From positions 186,001 to 250,000 of the forward strand of contig JAFVUV010000006.1 in NCBI GenBank assembly GCA_017502525.1: a DNA stretch of 64,000 nucleotides. The letters are read 5' to 3'. Each line of letters begins with the position of its first letter. Position 1 is the first letter of the stretch. This document shows positions 52,778 through 62,652 of the stretch, in pieces. The DNA comes from Clostridia bacterium (GTDB lineage: Bacteria > Bacillota > Clostridia > Christensenellales > Borkfalkiaceae). The position numbers and the translations under genes are program-made. The notes beneath the pieces were generated by a model, which saw only the letters and a list, made by a program, of their open reading frames with translations, had not been told where the DNA came from and searched no databases.

Positions 52778-55600
52778 ATGAAAAATTTACCTAAATATTT
52801 TGAGCAAACAGAAAATATTAATATTGAACCTTATAGATGTTATTACGTCCCTTTTTCTAAAGAGGACGAGTTTTCTTTTGATAGAAACAAAAGCAGTAAA
52901 TTTACTTTATTGAATGGTCAATGGCAAATTAAAAAATACTTATCTTTTTATGATTTGCCAAATGATTTTTTAAGCTTAGAACTGGATGAGAGTATTCCCG
53001 TTCCGTCTTGCGTTCAACTTTACGGTTACGATAATCCGCAATACGTTAACCAAGATTATCCTTATGCGTTCAATCCGCCTTACGTAAATAACGAAAATCC
53101 AACTTATCATTATAGAAAAACGGTTAATATTTCGCTTGATGGCGAAGAAAAATATTTAGTTTTTGAAGGGGTCGATAGTTGCTTTTACTTATTTGTTAAT
53201 GGTGAATTTGTCGGGTATTCTCAGATAACGCATAAGCTCACGGAGTTTAATATCACGCCTTACCTTAAAGACGGCGAAAACGTTTTAGATGTTATCGTCT
53301 TAAAATGGTGCGCAAGTTCATATCTTGAAGACCAAGACAAATGGCGTTTTACTGGTATTTTCCGTGACGTTTACCTTCTTTCACGCTCAACTGAAAGGGT
53401 GGTGGACTACCTTATAAATACCACGGTTGAAGGTGAATTGACTTTTACAATACTGAAAGGAAGTCAAGCGCGTGTAACCTTCAACGGGCAAACTAAAACT
53501 GCAAATCCTAACGAAAAAATTTCGTTTTACATAGAAAATCCTAATTTATGGAGTGCTGAAGTTCCTAATCTTTACGATTTATTAATCGAGTGCGGTAACG
53601 AAGTCATTTTTGAGCAAGTCGGCTTTAGAGAGTGTAAAGTACAAGATGGTGTTTTGTATTTTAACAACACTCCCATTAAACTTTACGGCGTAAATCGTCA
53701 CGATTTTAACTGTCATACGGGGGCTACCGTAACGATAGAAAATATGATTGAAGATTTAACGTTAATGAAGAAACTTAACGTTAACGCTATCAGAACTAGT
53801 CATTACCCTAATGCGCCCGAGTTTTATAAACTTTGCGACCGTTTCGGTTTTTACGTTATGAGCGAATCCGACTATGAGACTCACGGCGTTGTTAACAACG
53901 TAGCCAAACTCGGTTATAACGTAGAGGCTTTTCACACTATAAGCGATATGCCCTTATATAAAAGCGCAATCGTTGAAAGACAAATTGCTAACGTGAAATG
54001 TAACGTTAACCGTCCGTGCGTATATTCGTGGTCGCTTGGTAACGAATCGGGGTGGGGTCAATGTCTCGTTGAAGCCGCTAAAACGGTTAGAGCGCTTGAT
54101 TCTACTCGTCCTATTCATTACGAAGGAATATTTTTCGTTAAAGATAAAGACGAATATTATACGGATTTAATTGATACTGCAAGCAGAATGTATCCGCCGT
54201 ACGAGTTTTTTGAAGAATTTTTAAGCGACGAAAGAGAAAAACGTCCCTTAGTTTTATGTGAATATTCTCATTCTATGGGTAATGGCCCCGGTGATATTCA
54301 CGATTATTGGGAGATGATTGAAAAAAGCGATAGATTTACCGGTGGTTTTATTTGGGAATGGGCAGACCACGGACTAGTTTCCAACGGTAAGGAATTTTTG
54401 TACGGTGGCGATTTTGGCGAAACGCTAAACGACGGTAATTTTTGTATTGACGGAATAGTCTCTGCTGATAGAAAAATTAAACGCGGTACGCTTGAAATGA
54501 AACACGCTTACCAACCCATTAAATTCGAGTATTCTAAAAACTATTTGGTTTTATTTAATAAAAACTTCTTTAAGGCGTTGTCATTAAAAGTTATCGTTCA
54601 AGACGAGTTTGAGGATAAAACCTTTATGATAAACATCAATCCTCGCGAAACGGTTAAACTGCGCATAGGCGGTAAACTTAATTTTAATGCTCACGCTTAC
54701 CTTGTTGATACGGATGAAAAAATCGCAAACTTTACTTACGTTAATAAGTATATCGCAGAAAAAAGCGTAGTTAAAACGAACGTTAAAGTTAGAGAAAGCG
54801 GTAGGTTTTTATACGTTATGGACGAACTTACCGAATACGTTTTCGATACTCTTTCGGGAGAGATTGCCACTATTAATCTCAATGGGAAAAAGATTACCGA
54901 TTATTTTAAGTTCAATATCATTAGAGCACCTATGGATAATGATAGGCTTTATAAAAACGATTGGGAGACGGAAAGATATTTCTATTCTAGAAGTGAAGTT
55001 CGTAAATACGAGTATTCCGACGGCGTGTTAACCTTTACGGGTGATATAGTTAGTGATAAGTTCTATCCATTAATTTCTTATAGATTAAGATATAGTTTTT
55101 GTGCAAATGGCGTTAACGTTGAACTTAAATATACTCAAAATGAAGATTTTTCGTTGCCTCCGCGTATAGGTTTATGCACGGAATTGCCTGAGTCTTTTAA
55201 TTTAATAGAATATTTAGGCTATGGCGAAGGTGAAACGTATGTTGACATGCATCGCTCGGCTGATTTCGGTTATTATACTACTTGTCCAGAATCGGAGTTC
55301 CATCATTACGTTAAACCGCAAGAAAGTGGCTCTCATTACGGCACGCGTAAACTTCAGGTTTCTAGCATAGATAACTCTTTGGTTGTTGACGGGGAAATTT
55401 CATTTAGTTGCGTTCCGTATTCTATCAATCAACTTAAAAAGACTGCACACGATTTTGAACTTAAAAAAGAAGGCAAATATTATTTGAATATCGACTTCTT
55501 TATGGCAGGGTCGGGCTCTAATTCTTGCGGACCAAATATTATGCAGAAATACTGTGTCCCGAAAAAAGGCAAAAAATCTTTTATAATATCAGTTAAATAA
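52778..55600 (+). CDS. lacZ: GH2 beta-galactosidase (LacZ type)
   Basis: This 940-residue glycosidase has the GH2 order: N-terminal jelly-roll (about 45-205, with NPTYHYRKTV and GVDSCFYLFVNGEFVGYSQ), Ig-like domain, TIM barrel (about 290-580) and C-terminal LacZ small-chain domain. The acid/base Glu is in SWSLGNESGWG and the nucleophile Glu in LVLCEYSHSMGNGPG. GVNRHDFNCHTG is also typical of LacZ. It has no signal peptide, so it acts inside on imported galactosides. AAAGGA precedes the ATG. Confidence 0.92.
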   Translation: MKNLPKYFEQTENINIEPYRCYYVPFSKEDEFSFDRNKSSKFTLLNGQWQIKKYLSFYDLPNDFLSLELDESIPVPSCVQLYGYDNPQYVNQDYPYAFNPPYVNNENPTYHYRKTVNISLDGEEKYLVFEGVDSCFYLFVNGEFVGYSQITHKLTEFNITPYLKDGENVLDVIVLKWCASSYLEDQDKWRFTGIFRDVYLLSRSTERVVDYLINTTVEGELTFTILKGSQARVTFNGQTKTANPNEKISFYIENPNLWSAEVPNLYDLLIECGNEVIFEQVGFRECKVQDGVLYFNNTPIKLYGVNRHDFNCHTGATVTIENMIEDLTLMKKLNVNAIRTSHYPNAPEFYKLCDRFGFYVMSESDYETHGVVNNVAKLGYNVEAFHTISDMPLYKSAIVERQIANVKCNVNRPCVYSWSLGNESGWGQCLVEAAKTVRALDSTRPIHYEGIFFVKDKDEYYTDLIDTASRMYPPYEFFEEFLSDEREKRPLVLCEYSHSMGNGPGDIHDYWEMIEKSDRFTGGFIWEWADHGLVSNGKEFLYGGDFGETLNDGNFCIDGIVSADRKIKRGTLEMKHAYQPIKFEYSKNYLVLFNKNFFKALSLKVIVQDEFEDKTFMININPRETVKLRIGGKLNFNAHAYLVDTDEKIANFTYVNKYIAEKSVVKTNVKVRESGRFLYVMDELTEYVFDTLSGEIATINLNGKKITDYFKFNIIRAPMDNDRLYKNDWETERYFYSRSEVRKYEYSDGVLTFTGDIVSDKFYPLISYRLRYSFCANGVNVELKYTQNEDFSLPPRIGLCTELPESFNLIEYLGYGEGETYVDMHRSADFGYYTTCPESEFHHYVKPQESGSHYGTRKLQVSSIDNSLVVDGEISFSCVPYSINQLKKTAHDFELKKEGKYYLNIDFFMAGSGSNSCGPNIMQKYCVPKKGKKSFIISVK

Positions 55601-55705
55601 AAGTTGATTTAACTGGTTGCAATAACTTAAAAAGAAAAAATTTTTACGCAATTATTTGATTAAATATTATATTTATAAACGTTGTATACGAGAATTGTAA
55701 AATAT

Positions 55706-57859
55706 ATGGACATTAAAAATTTAACATTACAAGAGAAATGTTCGTTATTATCAGGTAGGGAAAGTTGGTATACTACTGCTATAAAAGAAAAAGATATTCC
55801 ATCAATAGTAATGCACGACGGCCCGCACGGTGTAAGAATTAGCGGTGTTGAAAATACGGTTTACCCGAACTTATCGTTACTTGCTTGTTCGTTTGACAGA
55901 GATGCCGTTTATCAAATTGGTAAACTTATTGGTAACGATTGTGTTAAAAATAATACGGACGTATTATTGGCACCTGGTGCAAATCTTAAGCGAACGGTAA
56001 CGGGTGGTAGAAACTTTGAATATTTTAGCGAAGATTATTTATTGACGGGTGAACTAGCAAGTGCTTACGTAAAAGGTGTGCAAGAAACAGGCACGTCAGC
56101 AACCTTGAAACACTTTTGTTGTAACAATCAAGAAAATTATCGTATGTCAACAAGTTCAGAAGTGGAAAGTGACGTGTTGTTTAACACTTATTTCAAACCG
56201 TTTAAGCGTGTTATAGAAAAGGCTAAACCTGATTGCGTGATGACTTCCTATAACCTTGTAAACGGTGAACGCACTAACGAATCAGAGTTTTTGCAAAAAA
56301 ATATTTTAAGGGATAAATTTGCCTTTGATGGCGTGATAATGTCCGATTGGGGTGCGGTTGTAGATAAACCTAAAGCCGTTGCTGGTGGGTGTGACCTTGA
56401 AATGCCCGGTGGTAATTTACAGCACGACAAAAATCTTTATGATGCAGTAATTAAGGGCGAGGTCGACGAAAAAGCCGTTGATAATGCTGTGGAAAAAGTT
56501 CTTGCGCTTATTGAAAAACACGTATATAAAAATAAACAAAGTTTTGATTATGATGTTGAAAATATAGTATCGGATATAATTGCTGATAGTGTGGTTTTGC
56601 TTAAAAACGACAATTCTGTTTTGCCGTTAAATAAGTGTGAAAAAATTGGTGTGTATGGCGATTGCGCTACAAATCCCATTATTCAAGGTGGTGGATGCGC
56701 AAATGTGCAAGCGGGGCAGATAAAAACCCCGTATGAAATTTTAAGTCAAACGTACGAAACCGTTTTTGTGCAAACGGGTGGTGATTTGTCGCAATTTAAT
56801 AGCGTTGACAAGATTGTTGCGTTTGTTTGTGGTAATAGTACGGATAGCGAAGCGTATGACCGTGCTGATATTTTGATTAAAGAGCAAGAGCAAAAGGACT
56901 TGATTGAACTTGCAAAACTAGGCAAAGGAGTTTGCGTAGTATTACAGGGCGGTGGTGCGTTGGCAGTAGATGATTTGCCGTGTGATTCGTTGATGGCAAG
57001 TTATTACGGCGGTCAGTTTTATTCGCAAGGACTAATCAAAGTGTTGTCGGGAAAAAGTCCATCGGGTAGGCTTGCAGAAACGTTCCCGGTTAAATTAGAA
57101 AATTCGCCCGCGTATTTAGGCAGTGCGTATAAATATAAAACAGAATATCGTGAAGGCAATTATTTGGGCTATAAATATTACGAAAAAAAGCGTATCGAAC
57201 CTGCATATCCATTTGGTTTTGGACTTTCGTATGCTAACATAAAATATAATTCGTTTATTTTAGAAAACGATGTGGTTAAATCTGGCGGTTCTTTTTGTGG
57301 AAAGATAGAGATAGAGAACACGAGTGATATACCGACTAAAGAAGTTATTCAAATATACTACAAAAACGATAAAACGAAACAGTTGGTTTACTTTGACAAG
57401 GTGTCGTTAAAGGCGAACGAAAAGAAGACTGTTGAGTTTAAAATTTCTTTTGAAGAATTTGTTTGGTATGCTGATGGAGAATACTGCTTGCCAACTGAAA
57501 ACGGAAAGTTGATTTTAGGCAAAAATGCAAAAGACGATATTTACGAAATTCCAGTTAGTTTAATAAGTAACAAAAGTGTTGAAATTAACGAAAATATGTT
57601 AATAGAGGATTTGGTTAATATCGGTGGAGCGGAAGCTGTATTGAAGTTTTTTGCTAAAGTGTTGGGATTAGCACTTTATTCTAATGAGAATCATCCTTTC
57701 AAGGCAAATGGAAAACTTCTTTCTGATAACGAATTTGACCATAAGTGCAGTATGATGATGCCACTGAAAAATCTTCCGTCCTTTGTAGGTAGCTATACTA
57801 AAGAAGATTTAAACAAAGCAATGAAAGATTTTCAAGAATATGTAAATAATAAAATTTAA
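55706..57859 (+). CDS. GH3 beta-glycosidase
   Basis: This cytoplasmic GH3 enzyme of about 717 residues has the N-terminal barrel with LKHFCCNNQE (the KH...NNQ substrate loop) and GVIMSDWGAV, whose Asp is the nucleophile. The (alpha/beta)6 domain follows (ADSVVLLKNDNSVLPL) and then a fibronectin-III-like domain (YANIKYNSF...). GH3 members include beta-glucosidases and beta-xylosidases; specificity is unknown. The ATG at 55706 is preferred over one at 55682 since family members begin with an MDI.KLTLEEK-like sequence. Neither has a good ribosome site. It probably closes the glycan locus. Confidence 0.88.
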   Translation: MDIKNLTLQEKCSLLSGRESWYTTAIKEKDIPSIVMHDGPHGVRISGVENTVYPNLSLLACSFDRDAVYQIGKLIGNDCVKNNTDVLLAPGANLKRTVTGGRNFEYFSEDYLLTGELASAYVKGVQETGTSATLKHFCCNNQENYRMSTSSEVESDVLFNTYFKPFKRVIEKAKPDCVMTSYNLVNGERTNESEFLQKNILRDKFAFDGVIMSDWGAVVDKPKAVAGGCDLEMPGGNLQHDKNLYDAVIKGEVDEKAVDNAVEKVLALIEKHVYKNKQSFDYDVENIVSDIIADSVVLLKNDNSVLPLNKCEKIGVYGDCATNPIIQGGGCANVQAGQIKTPYEILSQTYETVFVQTGGDLSQFNSVDKIVAFVCGNSTDSEAYDRADILIKEQEQKDLIELAKLGKGVCVVLQGGGALAVDDLPCDSLMASYYGGQFYSQGLIKVLSGKSPSGRLAETFPVKLENSPAYLGSAYKYKTEYREGNYLGYKYYEKKRIEPAYPFGFGLSYANIKYNSFILENDVVKSGGSFCGKIEIENTSDIPTKEVIQIYYKNDKTKQLVYFDKVSLKANEKKTVEFKISFEEFVWYADGEYCLPTENGKLILGKNAKDDIYEIPVSLISNKSVEINENMLIEDLVNIGGAEAVLKFFAKVLGLALYSNENHPFKANGKLLSDNEFDHKCSMMMPLKNLPSFVGSYTKEDLNKAMKDFQEYVNNKI

Positions 57860-57864
57860 TAAAA

Positions 57865-57908
57865 AACAGCCGTTGACGAATATTTTCATCAACGGCTGTT
57901 ATTTTTTT
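57865..57908. terminator. Terminator closing the glycan locus
   Basis: AACAGCCGTTGA and TCAACGGCTGTT form a 12-bp stem, followed by ATTTTTTTA and preceded by an A-run, so it can work for both the GH3 gene and the convergent pseudogene. Confidence 0.88.
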
Positions 57909-57913
57909 AGCGA

Positions 57914-58903
57914 TTAACCTTGCATATCAAAAACTTTTACGTTTTCAAGGTCTTTTTCCGCGCGTAATCTTGCGGTTTCGGCAATTGTCTGGGCAACCCA
58001 TACCTACGATTTGTGCGTAAACGCGTTTTTCGGGGCTGGGGGTATAAGTTTGTTTGCCAGCAAGCAATAACCCGATTTCAATATCGAAAGAATTTTCGTC
58101 AATTTCTCCAAGTTCGGCAAGGGGTTTTAAGTTACCTCTGTGTAACGATTGTGCAACGTGGTCAACTGCAATGATATCTGCTTGACGTACCACATCGAAT
58201 TCAACTTCCTTAAACGAACCCATAGTGATAACTATTGACCTTTTTTAACCCACGATGCTTTAACTAAATCGGCATCAGCCGTGGTTACTGTTATAATAAC
58301 GTCGCTATCTTTACAAGCGGTCTCATTATCGTTGCAGTTAATAAATTCAATATCACTGCCGTCAAATTTACTTATAAAATTAATTCTTGCTTGTTCGCTT
58401 AAATCACAAACGTAAACTTTTTTAATTTTTAATAATTTAGTCATATATAATAAACTTGTATAACCTTGCAACCCTGCGCCGATTATAGTAACTGTATCTG
58501 TGCTATAGGCAAGGTATTTACACATAATCGCAGGTTGCGCGCCCGTTCTCATATCCGAAATATAATCGCCAGAAACTAAGGCTTTCAAAAGTCCGGTATA
58601 CGGGTCGGTCAAAAGAATGTTTGCCTTAATATAGGGCATACCCTTCTTTTTATTTCCATTATATCCACCAACGGCTTTAATACCCGCAATATCAAGTGGT
58701 TTTATATAGTTGGGCATAGAGTTAAACCAACCGTCAACACCTGCGGACGACATAACCGTAGTTATTTTAGGTGGCATTATAATTTCATCGTTACCAAACC
58801 AGGTCCAAGTTTTTTTCACTATTTCTATAACGTCTTCAACCGAAACGTATTTTTGCACGTCATTATTAGTTAAAAGCAATGCTTTTTCCTCAAATTCGCT
58901 CAT
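57914..58903 (-). pseudogene. Ornithine cyclodeaminase/mu-crystallin-family gene with two frameshifts
   Basis: Read on the minus strand, 58903-58232 encodes the N-terminal two thirds of this NAD(P)-binding family, with FNSMPNYI, GDYISDMRTGAQPA, VTIIGAGLQGYTSLLYM and DVIITVTTAD. A stop after WVKKGQ is followed in another frame by VITMGSFKEVEFDVVRQADIIAVDH. Near 57990 the frame shifts again, and IAETARLRAEKDLENV ends at a stop at 57914. Joining the three frames gives about 330 residues, the normal family length. Either the gene is recently inactivated or the read contains indel errors. Confidence 0.85.
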
Positions 58904-59072
58904 AATACTATCTCATTAAAGTGTAAACATAAAATTAATATAATACGATAAGTTAAACCTGTAAATAGTTTTTGTAAAATTAGTTAAAAAATAAATTTTT
59001 TACGCGCGTTACTTTTTGTTGATTATATGAATTTTTTGAGTTATAATAATCTCGTTGAAAGGAGAAATACAA

Positions 59073-60392
59073 ATGAGAGTTTTTGAACCAAAAATTTTAA
59101 CGTCTTTTAAAGGCTACAAGGCAAAGAATTTCGTCTCGGATATCGTTGCGGGCATAATAGTTGCTATTATCGCTTTACCGTTATCCATTGCGCTTGCAAT
59201 CGCGTCGGGGGCAACGCCTGAAGTCGGCTTATACACGGCAATAATAGCAGGTTTTTTTATTGCCCTTTTAGGTGGAAGTAAAGTAAACATTTCAGGTCCT
59301 ACTGCAGCGTTTGCGACTATAGTTGCGGGAATTATCGCTACAGACGGTATGGAAGGATTAGTTATTGCTACTATAATGGCAGGTATAATCTTAGTTTTAA
59401 TGGGAATTTGCCGTGTTGGTTCGCTTATTAAATTCATACCCAAAACTATAACCGTCGGCTTTACGGGTGGTATTGCGGTGACGCTTGTAGTTGGACAGTT
59501 AAAAGATTTTATGGGCTTGACTTATCCTAGTGGCGCTACTGCTATTGAAACGATGGATAAACTAAAGCTTGTTTTTCAAAATATTTCAACCATTAATCCT
59601 TGGGCATTAATAGTCGGTGGGATAGGCGTGATAATTTTAATTTTATGGCCCAAAATTTCCAAAAAAATCCCCGGCTCGTTAATTGCGGTTTTAATCGGCG
59701 CGTTAATTGCACTTATACCTTTTGTCAAAGTCAATACTATTGGTAGTTTATACACCATTTCTTCGGCTTTGCCGACGTTTTCTATTCCTGAACTAAGCGT
59801 GCAAAAAATTATTGCAATGTTGCCTAGTGCGGTAACTATCGCTTTGCTTGCAGGTATTGAATCGCTTTTATCTTGCGTCGTTTCAGACGGTATGGTGGGG
59901 GATAAACACAATTCTAACACAGAATTAATTGCGCAAGGCGTTGGTAACGTTATGGTTGGTTTTTTTGGCGGAATACCTGCGACGGGCGCAATAGCAAGAA
60001 CTGCAGCAAACGTTAGAAACGGTGGGCGTTCACCCTTATCCGGAATAGTTCACGCTATAGTATTGCTTTTGGTTTTAGTTGTATTAATGCCTTATGCGGC
60101 AATGATACCTATGCCGATTATTGCGGCTATACTTTTTATCGTTGCATACAATATGAGTGAGTGGCGTGCATTCGTTAAAATTATTAAAACAAAAGTTTGG
60201 TCTGATATTTTAGTTTTAGTTTTGACTTTTGCGTTAACCGTTATATTTGATTTGGTAAAAGCAATAGCGGTTGGTATGGTAGTTCATTATGTAATAGTAT
60301 TAATAAGATACTTAATGAACAAGAAAAAAATCAAAAATCAATCTCAAAAAAACTGCGAAGAGCAAGACGATAAAGAGGGACAAAATGCTTGA
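59073..60392 (+). CDS. SulP-family anion transporter lacking STAS
   Basis: The 439-residue protein has about 11-12 transmembrane helices and the SulP motifs VAIIALPLSIALAIASGATPEVGLYTAIIAG and GGSKVNISGPTAAF, plus AGIESLLSCVVSDG and PATGAIARTAANVRNGG. Family members carry sulfate, bicarbonate or other anions. The C-terminal STAS domain is absent; only a short charged tail follows the last helix. The ATG at 59073, with AAAGGAG before it, is preferred to a TTG 18 bp upstream. It overlaps the next gene by 8 bp. Confidence 0.88.
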   Translation: MRVFEPKILTSFKGYKAKNFVSDIVAGIIVAIIALPLSIALAIASGATPEVGLYTAIIAGFFIALLGGSKVNISGPTAAFATIVAGIIATDGMEGLVIATIMAGIILVLMGICRVGSLIKFIPKTITVGFTGGIAVTLVVGQLKDFMGLTYPSGATAIETMDKLKLVFQNISTINPWALIVGGIGVIILILWPKISKKIPGSLIAVLIGALIALIPFVKVNTIGSLYTISSALPTFSIPELSVQKIIAMLPSAVTIALLAGIESLLSCVVSDGMVGDKHNSNTELIAQGVGNVMVGFFGGIPATGAIARTAANVRNGGRSPLSGIVHAIVLLLVLVVLMPYAAMIPMPIIAAILFIVAYNMSEWRAFVKIIKTKVWSDILVLVLTFALTVIFDLVKAIAVGMVVHYVIVLIRYLMNKKKIKNQSQKNCEEQDDKEGQNA

Positions 60393-61554
60393 TTTTATAT
60401 ATAACACACCAACAAAAGTATATTTTGGAAAAGATAAAGAAAAACTAGTCGGTAAAATAATAAGCGAATTAGGATATAAAAAAATAATGCTTCAATACGG
60501 CAAGGGTAGTATAAAGAAAAGCGGTCTTTACGATACGGTTATCGGTTCGCTTAACGACTACGGTATTGAAGTTGTTGAAATGGGTGGCGTAGAGCCTAAC
60601 CCGAAGATTGAGTTCGTTAGGAAAGCTATAGAGGTTGCTAAAAAAGAAAAGGTAGAATTTATTCTTGCCGTAGGCGGCGGAAGCGTTATAGATTCGTGTA
60701 AATACACGGCGCTTGGGAGTAAAGCCGAGTGCGACGTTTGGGAGTTTTCAATGGGCAAAAAGACGCCCGTAGAAGCGCTTCCCGTGGGGTGCATATTAAC
60801 TATTGCTGCGGCAGGTAGTGAAATGAGCAGTTCAGCCGTTATAACCAACGTGGAACTTAGCATGAAAAAAGGATGTACAACCGAACTCAATAGATGCAAA
60901 TTCGCAATAATGAATCCGGAATTAACTTTTTCGTTAAGTAATTATCAAACGGCGTGTGGAATAGTTGATATTATGGCACACACTATGGAACGTTATTTTA
61001 CCGTTTGTCCACCTACTGAACTCACCGATAGGATTTCAGAAAGTTTATTAAAATCTGTTGTAAATGCAGGCAAAGTTTTAATAAATAATCCTAGTGATTA
61101 CGACGCGCGCGCAACCGTTATGTGGGCATCGAGTTTATCGCATAACGGACTAACGGGGTGCGGAAGAGAAAACGCGCTTGCCGTACACCAGTTAGAACAC
61201 GCTTTAAGCGGAGAATATGACGAGATTGCGCACGGCGCAGGACTTGCAGTTTTATTTCCAGCGTGGGCTAGATATGTTTACAAACAAAATCCGTCGAGGT
61301 TTGCTCAGTTTGCGCGAAGAGTGTGGGACGTTGTTGAAGACGACGATTTAACCGCTTCTATTAAGGGCATAGAAGAAATGGAAAAGTTCTTTAAATTGAT
61401 AAAAATGCCTTTAAGTTTAAGAGAGTTTAACGTGCCTAAAACTTGTGTGGATAGACTTGCTTGTTTGTGTACTTACAATAAGACTAGAACGATTAAAAGC
61501 ATTGTTACGCTAGATTACGAAGTAATAAAAGAAATTTTTAAAAGTTGTTATTAA
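60385..61554 (+). CDS. Iron-containing alcohol dehydrogenase (BdhA/YqdH type)
   Basis: This 389-residue type-III dehydrogenase begins DFIYNTPTKVYFG, typical of butanol dehydrogenases, and has the NAD(P)-binding AVGGGSVIDSCKY, TIAAAGSEMSSSAVI, and the metal-binding residues in GIVDIMAHTME and VHQLEHALSG...HGAGLAVLFPAW. It would reduce an aldehyde to an alcohol with NAD(P)H. It overlaps the SulP gene by 8 bp, so translation is coupled, although no functional link is obvious. Confidence 0.92.
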   Translation: MLDFIYNTPTKVYFGKDKEKLVGKIISELGYKKIMLQYGKGSIKKSGLYDTVIGSLNDYGIEVVEMGGVEPNPKIEFVRKAIEVAKKEKVEFILAVGGGSVIDSCKYTALGSKAECDVWEFSMGKKTPVEALPVGCILTIAAAGSEMSSSAVITNVELSMKKGCTTELNRCKFAIMNPELTFSLSNYQTACGIVDIMAHTMERYFTVCPPTELTDRISESLLKSVVNAGKVLINNPSDYDARATVMWASSLSHNGLTGCGRENALAVHQLEHALSGEYDEIAHGAGLAVLFPAWARYVYKQNPSRFAQFARRVWDVVEDDDLTASIKGIEEMEKFFKLIKMPLSLREFNVPKTCVDRLACLCTYNKTRTIKSIVTLDYEVIKEIFKSCY

Positions 61555-61556
61555 AA

Positions 61557-61592
61557 AAGAACGCGCCGTTCCAATTAGGAACGGCGCGTTAA
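61557..61592. terminator. Bidirectional terminator between ADH and the kinase-like gene
   Basis: A 13-bp perfect stem (AACGCGCCGTTCC / GGAACGGCGCGTT) with a 5-nt loop is preceded by an A-run, giving a U-tract on the minus strand. Confidence 0.8.
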
Positions 61593-61604
61593 TCGTTTAT
61601 TTGA

Positions 61605-62231
61605 TTATAAGTTGTTGTTTTCAAAAAAAGCTTCTGCAAGGCTTGCAACGTGTGGAGCAATAGCCGAAACGTCTTTCCACTCGGAAGTATTTATTATTAA
61701 GTGGTAAGATTTTCTATCTCCCCAAGAACCGTCGGCTAGCATATATCTTGCGCGCGCCCTATTTTTATCAATACGGTTAATGTTGCGTTTAATGTCTTTG
61801 TCGCCAAGTTCTTCGCCAAGTTCTGCGCGTTCTTTGCAACGGTTTATTTTAGTTTGCATATCCGCGCAAACGAACACGTTAAAAGGGTGCTCTTCGTGCA
61901 AAAGAACGTCAGCATTTCGACCGACTATAACGCAATTTTTTCCCGCTTTAGCTATTTCTTCAATAACTCTTTTTTGCTCAAGCAAAACGTTAATTTGCGG
62001 TGCTTGAATTATCATAGGGGAAACGAAAGAGTGCCGAAAAGTCAAAGGAACAGTCTGCCATTGATGATTATCTAGCGCGTGCTCAACGCTACCTTCGGTA
62101 AGATTAATGCGTTCGGCAATAGTAGTTATAATTTCTTTATCGTAATAATCAAACCCTAAAACGTCGGCTATTTTGCGTCCAAGTTCTCTGCCACCGCTAC
62201 CAAATTCACGGCTTATCGTAATGATTCTCAT
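61605..62231 (-). CDS. Cytidylate kinase-like family protein
   Basis: This 208-residue P-loop-related protein matches the cytidylate-kinase-like family (PF13189): ITISREFGSGGRELGRKIADVLGFDYYDKEII is its hallmark, with VIVGRNADVLL and RARARYM later. The loop GSGGRELG replaces the classical GxxxxGKS. The true substrate is unknown; these are not the housekeeping Cmk. The ATG is preceded by a weak GAGG site. Confidence 0.9.
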   Translation of the reverse strand: MRIITISREFGSGGRELGRKIADVLGFDYYDKEIITTIAERINLTEGSVEHALDNHQWQTVPLTFRHSFVSPMIIQAPQINVLLEQKRVIEEIAKAGKNCVIVGRNADVLLHEEHPFNVFVCADMQTKINRCKERAELGEELGDKDIKRNINRIDKNRARARYMLADGSWGDRKSYHLIINTSEWKDVSAIAPHVASLAEAFFENNNL

Positions 62232-62326
62232 AAAAACCTCGAAAAGATTTATACTGTTTAATTTATTATACTACCACTATTGAACAAATTCAATACTTTT
62301 ATTAAAATTTTGTTACACAATGAAAA

Positions 62327-62351
62327 ATCGGCACGAAATTTTCGTGCCGAT
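62327..62351 (-). terminator. Terminator of the TSCPD/DUF4364 genes
   Basis: ATCGGCACGA and TCGTGCCGAT form a 10-bp stem, followed on the minus strand by TTTTTCA. Confidence 0.8.
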
Positions 62352-62365
62352 GAATATCTATTTAA

Positions 62366-62635
62366 TTATTTTTCTAAGTCGGGGGAGTTAAGTTTGTTTT
62401 TATATTCTATAAGGGCAGTTGCCAACTGGTCTCCGCAAGAAGTGTTACTTCTACATTTGATGCCTTTCAAGGTGTTGATAACTTCGTCAATCGGTTTATC
62501 TTCCACTAATCTTGAAAGAGCTTGAAGATTACCACTGCATCCGCCGATGAATTTAACGTTTTTCAACTTGAAATCCTCTGTAACGTCGAATAAGATTTGT
62601 CTAGAACAAGTTCCTTTTGTCATATAAGTCTGCAT
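62366..62635 (-). CDS. TSCPD-domain protein (TIGR03905 type)
   Basis: This 89-residue protein shows KGTCSRQILFDV, FIGGCSGNLQALSRLVED and a Cys cluster CRSNTSCGDQLATAL. The last is a variant of the TSCPD signature, with Gly in place of Pro. The domain also occurs at the end of B12-dependent ribonucleotide reductases, where the Cys may bind metal or relay electrons, but small free-standing versions have no established role. It lies 17 bp downstream of the DUF4364 gene. Confidence 0.85.
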   Translation of the reverse strand: MQTYMTKGTCSRQILFDVTEDFKLKNVKFIGGCSGNLQALSRLVEDKPIDEVINTLKGIKCRSNTSCGDQLATALIEYKNKLNSPDLEK

Positions 62636-62652
62636 TTAAATTCTCCTTAATA

